A stretch of 22,939 nt of DNA from a virus: positions 1 to 22,939 of IMG/VR virus record IMGVR_UViG_3300022198_002536; one strand, written 5' to 3'. Positions within the stretch are counted from its first letter, which is position 1. Each line of letters opens with the position of its first letter. A program made the position numbers and the translations under genes. Shown one piece after another: positions 7,735-15,511 of this stretch. Under the pieces are notes generated by a model, which had not been told where the DNA came from, ran no database searches, and saw only the letters and a program-made list of their open reading frames with translations.

Positions 7735-8433
7735 CTAACGACGAACTTGGCGTTCCTGCCGAACTGCCTCTTCGCTGGTTAGTACATCAATCAACATCTT
7801 CCTTCGTGTATCACCAAGACCTTTGACTTGCTTGAGTGATTCGGGAAAGCACATTTCTTCAATGCTACCACATTGTTCTAATAATTTCTCAGCCGTTTCT
7901 TGCCCGATGCCGGGTACAGTCATCAATACATCTAACCGTAAGTCATTAGATGCTACACGGCGAATGGTTTGTGCGCCATGCTTACTGGCTGGTTTGTGTA
8001 ACTTATCATGTAAGCGTACAATAAACGATGCCGCTTCACTCACATTGTTACAATAAAATACTTGGCAATCAAAATCGGACATAAGACGAGCAATTGTACC
8101 AATCAATTCATTTTGTACTTGAGAATAAGAAATATTTCTTTTACCATTATTTTTAGCCATAGCGATATACTTAGAAATATCACCATGTACAACAAGAAAG
8201 AAACGCTCGTAGTTTGCATCCATGTTGTCAAGTTGTCGCCACAAATGTCCACTATGGCTTGATTGGAAGAGGTCGCCAATGCTCTTGGCTTCAACGCAAG
8301 CCCCGCCCAGTTGGTAGTCACCCACCACCAAAGGTTGGCGAGATACAGTTAGACCTGCTTTGTGCGCTTTTCGCTCAACGGATTCGCAAAGCAATCCACG
8401 CTCATTTGAATCAATTATGAGTTGCGGCTTCAA
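7735..8433 (-). CDS. XPF/ERCC4-type structure-specific nuclease with HhH domain
   Basis: An ERCC4 nuclease domain occupies residues 1-145, with the GDY motif at 38-40 and VEAKSIGD at 47-54 in place of the usual (V/I)ERKxxxD. A tandem helix-hairpin-helix follows: VPGIGQETAEKLL (173-185) and VKGLGDTRRKMLI (203-215). The family cuts branched DNA such as flaps, bubbles and stalled forks. The start is a TTG: an in-frame TAA lies 6 bases upstream, the next Met (residue 71) would delete the active site, and GGGGGTT precedes the TTG by a few bases. At 232 aa it has no helicase part, like crenarchaeal XPF. It overlaps the upstream winged-helix gene by 23 bases. Confidence 0.88.
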   Translation of the reverse strand: MKPQLIIDSNERGLLCESVERKAHKAGLTVSRQPLVVGDYQLGGACVEAKSIGDLFQSSHSGHLWRQLDNMDANYERFFLVVHGDISKYIAMAKNNGKRNISYSQVQNELIGTIARLMSDFDCQVFYCNNVSEAASFIVRLHDKLHKPASKHGAQTIRRVASNDLRLDVLMTVPGIGQETAEKLLEQCGSIEEMCFPESLKQVKGLGDTRRKMLIDVLTSEEAVRQERQVRR

Positions 8434-8695
8434 TTCTTAACCCCCATACTTTGATGGGATAACTGTAACCTGCATGTAGGCTTTGCATATCCGTTTCCCC
8501 TACTTCTTCAAACTCCTTACATTTGGCTAACATGTTACCTAAACGGGGCATTGTAGGTGCGCACTTAGGCCACTTGTCAAAAAAGCGTGCATGAATCTCT
8601 CGTGTTGAAAGACCGTAATCATCACAGTCTTCTAAAATCTGTACAATTCTTTCAATCGTTCTTATGTTTCTTCGTGAACCGTCACTTCTTGGCAT
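8411..8695 (-). CDS. Winged-helix DNA-binding protein (94 aa)
   Basis: The pattern of helices fits a winged helix-turn-helix: a long helix (about 11-25, IRTIERIVQILEDC), then STREIHARFF (30-39), a linker and the candidate recognition helix TMPRLGNMLAK (48-58), followed by beta-like sequence to the end. It sits between the primase and the XPF-type nuclease genes and overlaps the latter by 23 bases. It may be a transcription regulator or a replication accessory protein. GGAGTTGA precedes the ATG and contains part of the primase 3' end. The family is not recognised by name. Confidence 0.6.
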   Translation of the reverse strand: MPRSDGSRRNIRTIERIVQILEDCDDYGLSTREIHARFFDKWPKCAPTMPRLGNMLAKCKEFEEVGETDMQSLHAGYSYPIKVWGLRIEAATHN

Positions 8696-8697
8696 GT

Positions 8698-9786
8698 TTA
8701 TTCAACTCCTGTTTTATCGTAATACTTACATTTTCCCATACAAAATCCTTCATTGTAAAGCGTAGCACAAGTAGCATGTGAATATCCAGTCATCACAATA
8801 CTTCGTACTTGCTCTTCTGTTTTCGCATAACTATAATCCACCCACTCCTGTTGTTCACAAATGCTCACGATACTTAAGATATGCTTCTCTTTCTCTTCAT
8901 TCGGCACACGCCAAGCAGGGAAGAACATACGAAATCTATCTGCTAAATACGATGCAAAATGGTATCTTGCTCGGTGGGTAGGGTTGCCCCCACCCATTGC
9001 CGCTTGGGATAAACATGGAAGAATGTGTATATCATTTAACGATACCGTTGGTAGTTCAACGGACTTGAGATTGAAATTCTGTGAGAACTTGTTCTCAATT
9101 ATTTTCATCGTTAATTTAATTTCACCGTGTTGGATATATCCAGTGTGAGATTCCATCCCCTTTGTCATGAAATCATCAAAAGTAAAGTTCATGATTTCTT
9201 CACTGGTTAAAGGAAAAGACCACACTCCACGCTTGGCGTTATACGAATTTGGAATACGAATCATACCCGATGTATCAAACATTACCGTTGGGTCATTACA
9301 ATTTAGTACGCCAATTTTATTTTGCCATTGTTTAATTAATTCCCGCCCCGAAGATTTAATCCGAGATACTTCACTTCCGCTTTTAGGTGTAAGACTTTCC
9401 GAAAGTGGAATCCATACATGAAAGCCCCCACCGCTGAACCATACATAGTGTAAGATATTTTCACTCATTAAGAATTGATGTAAGCGTTTTACTTCATTAT
9501 GCGGTACATCAAATGAGACTTCTGTACCACGATTATTGAAATCTTTACAATCAAAATCCATTACGAAATGATGTATGAGTGGTGTATTGTAATCTACACG
9601 ATGATGTTTAGGTGCTTGTGTTTCTGTATATCCATACGCTGTAAAATATACATTACCACTACCATTCTTACCACGCCAATATGATTCTAATTCATCAGCG
9701 TTTTTTACAATGCGCCTCCATCCCTTATCCCCGTTGCTTGATAATTCAAGCACTTCACGAGGATAATCAAGAGGTACAAATGCCAT
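8698..9786 (-). CDS. Archaeo-eukaryotic primase, PriS-like domain plus PriL-CTD-like Fe-S domain
   Basis: This makes RNA or DNA primers. The catalytic AEP core shows VMDFD (D77 and D79), SGGGFHVWIP (H123 in the sxH position) and VMFDTSGMIRIPNS (D171). The C-terminal third resembles the PriL C-terminal domain: ILPC (C258), GNPTHRARYHFASYL, then C340, C349 and C353, four Cys that could hold a 4Fe-4S cluster. Both primase functions would then lie in one 362-aa chain; such fusions are known from archaeal plasmids and viruses. The ATG at 9786 is chosen because GGTGA lies 5 bases upstream; an in-frame GTG at 9795 would sit within that site. The GGTGA contains the upstream gene's TGA. Confidence 0.88.
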   Translation of the reverse strand: MAFVPLDYPREVLELSSNGDKGWRRIVKNADELESYWRGKNGSGNVYFTAYGYTETQAPKHHRVDYNTPLIHHFVMDFDCKDFNNRGTEVSFDVPHNEVKRLHQFLMSENILHYVWFSGGGFHVWIPLSESLTPKSGSEVSRIKSSGRELIKQWQNKIGVLNCNDPTVMFDTSGMIRIPNSYNAKRGVWSFPLTSEEIMNFTFDDFMTKGMESHTGYIQHGEIKLTMKIIENKFSQNFNLKSVELPTVSLNDIHILPCLSQAAMGGGNPTHRARYHFASYLADRFRMFFPAWRVPNEEKEKHILSIVSICEQQEWVDYSYAKTEEQVRSIVMTGYSHATCATLYNEGFCMGKCKYYDKTGVE

Positions 9787-9791
9787 ACATT

Positions 9792-10097
9792 TCACCGTTG
9801 AGAATACAAGTAGTCCACTAAATCATTTTGAATAATATCATATAATTGTACGATTTCATCTTCTTTCAAGTAACGAGCGTGTACAGTGTACATAATATCC
9901 AATGTACCTCTTGGTATAGTTTCCCCGAAACCATCATCTACGAATTCCATCAATGATGTTTGGCGATACACTTGACGGATAAATGGCGCACGATTAGGCA
10001 AATGACCTGCTTTCGTGGACAACACCCTCAATGTGTATTTGTCATTCGGCAATTTTTCTCTCAATACTTTTTCAAGTAATAACACTACATTCAACAT
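9792..10097 (-). CDS. Hypothetical protein (101 aa)
   Basis: No family is recognised. The protein is mixed alpha/beta, has no Cys residues, and carries the acidic run KEDEIVQLYDIIQNDLVDYL near the C-terminus. An N-terminal helix (LLLEKVLREKL) is followed by strand-like sequence, a layout also seen in small tail-completion proteins, but its place between the Cas4-like nuclease and the primase argues for a replication or repair accessory. GGAGG lies 8 bases before the ATG inside the end of the upstream gene, and the ATG directly follows that gene's TAA. The codon usage and spacing support a real gene. Confidence 0.75.
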   Translation of the reverse strand: MLNVVLLLEKVLREKLPNDKYTLRVLSTKAGHLPNRAPFIRQVYRQTSLMEFVDDGFGETIPRGTLDIMYTVHARYLKEDEIVQLYDIIQNDLVDYLYSQR

Positions 10098-11087
10098 TTA
10101 TTCTTCCTCCATTATTTTATCTAACATTTCATCTGTTACTGACCAAAACTCACAATCTTCTTTGTAATCACACCAATCGCATTTCATCATATTTTTACCA
10201 AGAAATGGGTCGGGTGGAAACTCCATATCAATGTGTGCTTTGACTAATTTTTGGAGGCTTTTCTCAACGCTTTGCATTGTGTACTTACCTCCTGTTTTTG
10301 TATCTTCATAGAAGATAGTAGCACCTTCTCCATCTGCCATATTTCCACCGGGAAACTCCCATCCCCAGTGTGTTATAGGCATGAACTCAGCGTGCTTGCT
10401 ATGCTCTATCATCATCTTGTAAAAAGCCATTTCTTTACGCATGGATGGAACTTTTGATTTGGCTTTGTATTTACCAGTCTTTAATTCCATAAGAGCATAT
10501 CCTTCACCATCAGCAAAGAGTGTATCAATAAATCCATTGATGTGTACAGGTATAGCCTCACCATCAACTTCAACAAAGCGTGTAGCATGTACATTCGCTT
10601 CAACTCCTACAGGTCGCCATTGATGTCCACCTGTATGTAACAATCGTTGAAACTGCCACTCAGCCCATTGAGCAATCTGCTCATCTTCGCCATATTCATA
10701 TGGTTCGGGTGGCTGAGGAAATGCACTATAGAATAAACTGCGTGCTTTTTGTATATCATTGACTAATGCCAGTACCTCAGCCTCTTGCTCTTTCGTGAAG
10801 TTCTCCCAAAACCATTCCATCATATCGTGGACATTCAAACCCCGTACATGATGAGGTTGTTGTTCGCCACGCAAACCTTTGAATTTTTCAAGATAGTATT
10901 GTTGTGGACACCAATTGTAAGTACCAAGACTTGACTTTGTAATGCGTAGAATTTTTGTTTCATCTTCATTTGGATTCCACGCATAGGTACTCTTACGGTA
11001 TGATTCAGCCTCTTCGTCGTGACCTGTTTCTGCAAGGTAATCATCTATTGATGGGCGACTATCATCGCCTTTAGGATTAAAACGCAT
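10098..11087 (-). CDS. Cas4/RecB-like PD-(D/E)XK nuclease with Fe-S cysteines
   Basis: A RecB-family nuclease of the Cas4 type (numbering from the first ATG at 11090): C61 in WCPQQYYLEKFKGL, H88 in GLNVHD, D189 in GFIDTLF, E202-x-K204 in MELKTGK, a QxxxY-like EMAFYK (220-225), and C304, C307 and C313 in CDWCDYKEDC. The four Cys match the 4Fe-4S site of Cas4/AddB-type enzymes. Such enzymes resect DNA ends and, in viruses, serve recombination, replication or end processing. No other cas gene is nearby, so CRISPR adaptation is unlikely. Two ATGs stand in tandem. I choose the second (11087), 6 bases after GGTGA; the first overlaps the TGA of the small Cys-rich ORF as ATGA and is equally possible. 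Confidence 0.9.
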   Translation of the reverse strand: MRFNPKGDDSRPSIDDYLAETGHDEEAESYRKSTYAWNPNEDETKILRITKSSLGTYNWCPQQYYLEKFKGLRGEQQPHHVRGLNVHDMMEWFWENFTKEQEAEVLALVNDIQKARSLFYSAFPQPPEPYEYGEDEQIAQWAEWQFQRLLHTGGHQWRPVGVEANVHATRFVEVDGEAIPVHINGFIDTLFADGEGYALMELKTGKYKAKSKVPSMRKEMAFYKMMIEHSKHAEFMPITHWGWEFPGGNMADGEGATIFYEDTKTGGKYTMQSVEKSLQKLVKAHIDMEFPPDPFLGKNMMKCDWCDYKEDCEFWSVTDEMLDKIMEEE

Positions 11088-11185
11088 CATTGTTCACCAT
11101 TCCATCCATCACAATCACAATGTTCACTACAATTCTTACACACTGAACAATTGTGGTCTGCTTCACAAAAGTTACATTCACTCAT
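11087..11185 (-). CDS. Mini Cys-rich protein (32 aa, seven Cys)
   Basis: A short frame fills the gap between the Cas4-like gene and the gene before it. It encodes C4, C7, C13, C16, C19, C23 and C25 with H11 and H22, so several overlapping CxxC pairs able to bind one or two zinc ions. GGTGA lies 6 bases before the ATG. The start shares one base with the upstream TGA (TGATG), and the stop forms ATGA with the Cas4-like start. This fits the packing of the confirmed genes. Function is unknown. Confidence 0.55.
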   Translation of the reverse strand: MSECNFCEADHNCSVCKNCSEHCDCDGWNGEQ

Positions 11186-11361
11186 CAGTTTTCACCATCC
11201 AAAGTCTTTTGCGACATGTCAAAGAATTCATACAACTTTGTTTGCCTACTTTTAGGTAAATCAAATCTACCGCATGTAGGGCAAACCGATGTACTCTTCC
11301 ACCATGTTCTTTTCTTTACTGGTGAATCTTTTACTTTATTCCAAAACTTCCACTTGCTCAT
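11185..11361 (-). CDS. Small basic protein with a CPTC motif (58 aa)
   Basis: The start at 11361 overlaps the upstream stop as ATGA and is preceded by GGAGG; the longer frame to 11436 would lie inside the upstream gene. The protein begins MSKWKFWNKVKD, is Lys/Trp-rich, and has a single C-P-T-C pair followed by GRFDLP. One CxxC pair could bind zinc as a dimer or with other ligands. No family is recognised. It belongs to a run of four tiny genes between the MORC-like gene and the Cas4-like nuclease gene. Confidence 0.6.
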   Translation of the reverse strand: MSKWKFWNKVKDSPVKKRTWWKSTSVCPTCGRFDLPKSRQTKLYEFFDMSQKTLDGEN

Positions 11362-11543
11362 TGGCTCGCCTCCTGTATCAATCGCTGAACATATACTGCG
11401 GCATCCATGAGTTCTTCCTGTAGATGAGTGAGCCACTCAACAAGGTTAAGGTCGCCTCGTTCCATCGTTACACCATACTTGGCTTTACCGACCTCAGCCC
11501 GTTGTTGAATCTTAGCGCATACTTCATCTTCAATGCGACTCAT
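11358..11543 (-). CDS. MazG-like NTP pyrophosphohydrolase-type small protein (61 aa)
   Basis: The sequence follows a pattern frequent in phage genomes: a helix with QQRAEVGKAKYGVT, an 'RGDLNL' turn, then EWLTHLQEELMDAAVYVQRL. The EELMD segment (43-47) resembles the ExxxD metal-binding helix of MazG/dUTPase-like all-alpha NTP pyrophosphohydrolases, which cleave (d)NTPs to monophosphate. At 61 residues it would hold only one half of the usual four-helix bundle and would need to form oligomers. The start overlaps the upstream 36-aa ORF stop as ATGA. Family assignment is by pattern only. Confidence 0.55.
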   Translation of the reverse strand: MSRIEDEVCAKIQQRAEVGKAKYGVTMERGDLNLVEWLTHLQEELMDAAVYVQRLIQEASQ

Positions 11544-11650
11544 TCTTCTTCAACCCCGTACAACTTTTTGGCCTTATCGTAATAGCCATCTATCTGTCTT
11601 TCTTCTTCTTGCGTTCTTAGTTTTTCAAATAGCCAATCCCAAAATCCCAT
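11540..11650 (-). CDS. Small hypothetical protein (36 aa)
   Basis: This is a short frame with an unusually good ribosome site, AGGAGGT, 8 bases before the ATG, embedded in the end of the MORC-like gene. The protein begins MGFWDWLFEKLR, an amphipathic Trp/Phe-rich helix, and ends in acidic VEEE; 14 of 36 residues are charged Lys, Arg, Glu or Asp in the second half. The stop forms ATGA with the next gene. The amphipathic start could contact a membrane or a partner protein. No family is recognised. Confidence 0.55.
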   Translation of the reverse strand: MGFWDWLFEKLRTQEEERQIDGYYDKAKKLYGVEEE

Positions 11651-11651
11651 C

Positions 11652-13106
11652 TTACTTACCTCCTACATTCAAATATGTAGCGAGTACCGTTTTATGTTGA
11701 GTTGATTTTTCATCCCAATATGATATGTTAAAATCTTTGAGTAACGGCTTCCAATGCTCTTCAAATTGTTTCTTTGCATTCGCAAGTATATTCTTAGCAA
11801 ATACTACACCTTGTTTTGCATTTACAGTAACCATATATCCAACTAATTGATTCATGTCTTGTGCATTAAAATTACCTTTCTTAACTTCAAATACATACAT
11901 TGTATCACCGCTATTGGCAGTTACATCCATACTTAAATTAGTATCAGTGGATTCTTCTGTTTTCACATCATTCCATATTGAATCACCCGAAGGTAAAACT
12001 TGCGCCTTCAAATAATCAGCCAATGCATCACGAATTAAAGATTCACTTACACTATCGTAGTCATCTTCATCTTCGGGTGGATTAAAGAAACTTGAAATTT
12101 TACCTTCTTTGATAGTTTCAGCAATGGCCTTTTTGACTTCCATCCACATGTCTGTTTGTTGTACTCCATCTTTCTTGGGTGTAGTAGGTAAATGCCCTTC
12201 TTTGATTACTAATTGACCAACGAGTGCATTTAATGATGTGTGATTTTTTGGCCTCCATTCTGTAAGAGGTTCATATGTACGATGCATAATAACTCGTTCA
12301 TTTTGTATAACATCTATTCCACCACCGTAACTGCATTTGGCCCACATACCTTCGTGTGCATCGGGACTCATACCTATTGTAAGTTCACCCACAATATCTT
12401 TAGTCGTAATTTCCTTCTTTAGTAAATGCACATTAGTAGATGTTGTAGGATGAAAATACGGAGGGAAAATTGGTTTAACAATAGATGATACAGGATTACC
12501 TTTTGCATCTTTCATTATATATCCTGTGGACACATCAACCTCATTAATTGTAATATTACCTCCATTTTGAATAAATAATCCATAACGCACACCTAACATA
12601 TCTCTTAATGCAATAACTCTTTGCGCCGCATAAATGTTTAATTCAACACTTATTTGTATTTTTGTGCCAGTTCTATCGGGTACGGTAATTTCATCTTCAA
12701 TCAAAAGGTCGTTTCCTTCATAACCGTAAATACAATACGAATCTACTCCATCATAAGAATAAATTTTGTCCAATCCTTTTCGTATATCCGAACTACCAAA
12801 ATATGCAATCGCACTTTTCATTCCGACTCCATGTTCATGTACACCTTGATTTGTTCTTGCACCAACACTCAATGCTACACTTGCATCATTAAGTGAAATT
12901 CCGCATCCGTCATCTATTACAGATATTTTCTTAATACTTCTTTGTCCAAAATTTTCAACAAGTAAATTAATTGATATGTTTTTTGCGCTTACTATCGCAT
13001 TATCAATTAATTCATTCAATGCCGTATAAAAAGTGAAACCACTTTTTGACATTGTGTTCGCCATTAATTCATTGTTGCTCTCCATCTTCAATATTTTCTT
13101 TGCCAT
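11652..13106 (-). CDS. MORC-like GHKL ATPase fused to a C-terminal PD-(D/E)XK-like nuclease domain (484 aa)
   Basis: The N-terminal GHKL ATP-binding fold shows ALNELIDNAI (Asn/Asp motif, about 29-38), VIDDGCGIS (63-71) and GVHEHGVGMKSAIAYFG (88-104). An S5-like second domain follows, with the W.KCSYGGGIDVIQNERVI segment and LPTTPKKDGVQQTDMW, which resembles the conserved 'P.T..K..F' end of MORC proteins. The C-terminal part has LSMDVTA (D394), VFEVKKG (E407 and K409) and Q420, the order expected for a PD-(D/E)XK nuclease. MORC-type ATPases clamp DNA on ATP binding, and prokaryotic relatives occur with restriction systems. The ATG at 13106 is chosen because GGTGA, formed from the PolB stop, is 5 bases upstream; an in-frame GTG at 13118 is the alternative. 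Its role here is unknown: DNA remodelling, host DNA degradation or competitor exclusion. Confidence 0.8.
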   Translation of the reverse strand: MAKKILKMESNNELMANTMSKSGFTFYTALNELIDNAIVSAKNISINLLVENFGQRSIKKISVIDDGCGISLNDASVALSVGARTNQGVHEHGVGMKSAIAYFGSSDIRKGLDKIYSYDGVDSYCIYGYEGNDLLIEDEITVPDRTGTKIQISVELNIYAAQRVIALRDMLGVRYGLFIQNGGNITINEVDVSTGYIMKDAKGNPVSSIVKPIFPPYFHPTTSTNVHLLKKEITTKDIVGELTIGMSPDAHEGMWAKCSYGGGIDVIQNERVIMHRTYEPLTEWRPKNHTSLNALVGQLVIKEGHLPTTPKKDGVQQTDMWMEVKKAIAETIKEGKISSFFNPPEDEDDYDSVSESLIRDALADYLKAQVLPSGDSIWNDVKTEESTDTNLSMDVTANSGDTMYVFEVKKGNFNAQDMNQLVGYMVTVNAKQGVVFAKNILANAKKQFEEHWKPLLKDFNISYWDEKSTQHKTVLATYLNVGGK

Positions 13107-13111
13107 GTTCT

Positions 13112-15511
13112 TCACCACATTTTTCTCGGCACTCGGCGTGCCGTCAGCCTTTCTAAATCCCAGTCAAGTGTTTCATACACCGACTTTAATTTACTATGAA
13201 TCCATTTATTTACAATAGTAGTCCAGTCAATACTGTACTCACTCAATTGACGCTCATCCTCAAAACCTACAACATTACAGTAAGGCTGGCCTTCGGGTAC
13301 ATCATCTACAAATATCCAGCGCACGCTATCATTCTTTCCGTATGAAGTACCCAAGTATTCATTTGAATAGCGTGCCGCTTTAGCAGGATTGGGTACTACC
13401 TTATCATATTCATTTAGATTCTTACTGATAGAACCATATGAAGATGCCTCAGTTGGTGTTATACTACCTTCATACACAGACTTGACTTGTGGGCGTACAG
13501 CATGATGAATTGTATCTTCATCATCACCACTTGAAATCATTTGGAATACTTTACCCAGTATTTCTTTTGTGAGTGGTGGGGCGTTTGATGCCTTAATTGA
13601 AAACCCAGTGACTTTCATATCACCTGCATCTTCGGGAGGCCATGACTTGATACCAAAGTTACGATTTTTGACATTAGCCGTGAACCAGTACGGGAAGAAT
13701 GCTTCTAATTCTACATCAAGATACTTTAGCCCCATTTCATTTTGTGCAATATCGGTAAGGCGTTGGGCTACAACCTCAGCCTCTTCAAACGGAACTTGAA
13801 TATAACATGAATCTGTATGACCTGCAAGGCCACGATACCCCATTTCTTCGCTCTTTTTAACGAGCATAGATATTGACTCACGACCAAGATAAGTAATGGA
13901 CTGAGCAATCTCATAACTACTCCATTGTCCACGAACTTTCCTACTACCAACCATACCGTAAATTGCGTTCACTGCAACCTTTACAGCCATCTGTAACATA
14001 TTGTAACCCAACTTCTCATCGGGGTCAGTGGAGGTTTTCATGAGGTTTTTGTAATGCTTACGAAGGGCAAGCATATCTTTGACGACCTTTGGAAGCAAAC
14101 CTTCCTTGTCTTGTCGCCAATGGAATACACCACCTGTACCGGGAATATAGTTACCATCGTCATCTATCTTAGCAGGTATGTCAAGAGTAAGAATATTTGG
14201 CCCTGCATGGTCACACATGGTAGTCCAACACAGATTGGCCGAGAGAATGATATTTGGATATAGGGATGCGAAATCCACCAGTGCTACATTTTGGTGGCGA
14301 CCAGCAACAGGAGGCATAACCCATGCCGCTTGTAAATCGGGTCGCTCTTCAATAAATGATGTAGGTGCTTTGAGATTTGTTTTACGGCCAATTAAACCAC
14401 GAAAGTATCTGCTTACATTATGTGTGCTACCGAACTGTACACCAGCCACTTGTTGTAATGCAAAGTGGAAATCAGTACAGTGTAACTTCTCGTCAATGTC
14501 ACGCAACAAAGTGGTATCAACTAAACAGTAATCAACGAAGTCATCATAGTAATCACTCCATCCATTGTGTACAGTCATTCCTTCAATATCATCAGTGAGT
14601 TTGTGACCTAAACCAAGTTCAGTAGCGAACCAGTTTAACTTGCGTTGTTGTGCTTTGCCACGACCACTCTTTTGCCATACACCTTCAAACCCACTTCCTT
14701 CTTCCCATCGTGCGGCTGAGTCAAATACTAAACGACCTTTGATGGGTTGGCCTGTAACCTTGTAACCTTCATTATTTTTCTTTGGTGGTAAAAAGATTCC
14801 AAGTGGTGACATATCGTGCTTAAGTACACCCATGCGGTCATGTAACTTTGGTAAATCAGCCCATGCCCCTGCATGAGCAATCAGCATATCGGGGTCACGC
14901 TCTTTGAGGTAATCTAAGAAACCTGCAAGCATCTTATCCTCGTTACGATATGTACGGAGTTCGTAGCCACCGTAACGGTCAATCCATTCAGTCTTAGTAA
15001 TACTCAAGCGTATGGATTCTTCACTCCATGAAAACACTACAGGATGTTCAGCATCACTGTCAGCAACCGCCATGACGGTAATAGCACCATCACCAGTTGT
15101 TTGCCACTCTAAATCGTAATACCACTTACGAGGATGAAATTCGGGAATACCTTCGGGATAGTTGGTAAGAAGGATTTGGTCAAGATAATTCAAATCAGCC
15201 TCATGTGTCCATTTACCAACCGCTTCTTTGATTTCCCAAAGGGTATTAGGATGATTAACTTCTACCTTCCATAACTTACCACCATCAAGTCCTGTACCGA
15301 TTTCATCAGTAAGAATACGAGCATGGAAATTGCGTAAGCGATTGAGTACCCATGTCGGTGCATTCTGTCGCAACCAACAGAACGGGTACACGAAGTCGTT
15401 ATCTTCATGAGTAATGTAACGCTCTTTGAGTACACCATCAGCACCACGAGTACGCTCATAAATTATGGGCGGCTCATATGGGTCATCCGATGTGTAATCA
15501 ATAATCATCAT
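13112..15511 (-). CDS. polB: Family B DNA polymerase with 3'-5' exonuclease domain (799 aa)
   Basis: This is the replicative polymerase. The exonuclease domain shows Exo I D133-L-E135 (YYDLEW), an Exo II-like HAGAWADLPKL with D219, and Exo III Y328-x3-D332. The polymerase domain shows motif A DFASLYPNII (D413), motif B K511-VAV-N515-AIYG and motif C GHTDS (565-568). Motif C normally reads DTDS; here the first Asp is His (codon CAT) while the second Asp (D567), the one that pairs with motif A in catalysis, is kept. Exo II has Ala where Asn is usual. The ATG overlaps the PCNA stop as ATGA, with a second ATG one codon later. The stop is part of the next gene's ribosome site. Clamp and loader genes lie immediately upstream. 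Confidence 0.96.
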   Translation of the reverse strand: MMIIDYTSDDPYEPPIIYERTRGADGVLKERYITHEDNDFVYPFCWLRQNAPTWVLNRLRNFHARILTDEIGTGLDGGKLWKVEVNHPNTLWEIKEAVGKWTHEADLNYLDQILLTNYPEGIPEFHPRKWYYDLEWQTTGDGAITVMAVADSDAEHPVVFSWSEESIRLSITKTEWIDRYGGYELRTYRNEDKMLAGFLDYLKERDPDMLIAHAGAWADLPKLHDRMGVLKHDMSPLGIFLPPKKNNEGYKVTGQPIKGRLVFDSAARWEEGSGFEGVWQKSGRGKAQQRKLNWFATELGLGHKLTDDIEGMTVHNGWSDYYDDFVDYCLVDTTLLRDIDEKLHCTDFHFALQQVAGVQFGSTHNVSRYFRGLIGRKTNLKAPTSFIEERPDLQAAWVMPPVAGRHQNVALVDFASLYPNIILSANLCWTTMCDHAGPNILTLDIPAKIDDDGNYIPGTGGVFHWRQDKEGLLPKVVKDMLALRKHYKNLMKTSTDPDEKLGYNMLQMAVKVAVNAIYGMVGSRKVRGQWSSYEIAQSITYLGRESISMLVKKSEEMGYRGLAGHTDSCYIQVPFEEAEVVAQRLTDIAQNEMGLKYLDVELEAFFPYWFTANVKNRNFGIKSWPPEDAGDMKVTGFSIKASNAPPLTKEILGKVFQMISSGDDEDTIHHAVRPQVKSVYEGSITPTEASSYGSISKNLNEYDKVVPNPAKAARYSNEYLGTSYGKNDSVRWIFVDDVPEGQPYCNVVGFEDERQLSEYSIDWTTIVNKWIHSKLKSVYETLDWDLERLTARRVPRKMW

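Noticed and set aside
10098-11087. The Cas4-like protein as part of a CRISPR-Cas system.
   Set aside because: No Cas1, Cas2, effector gene or repeat-spacer array is visible in the window; such nucleases are common in viral replication modules.
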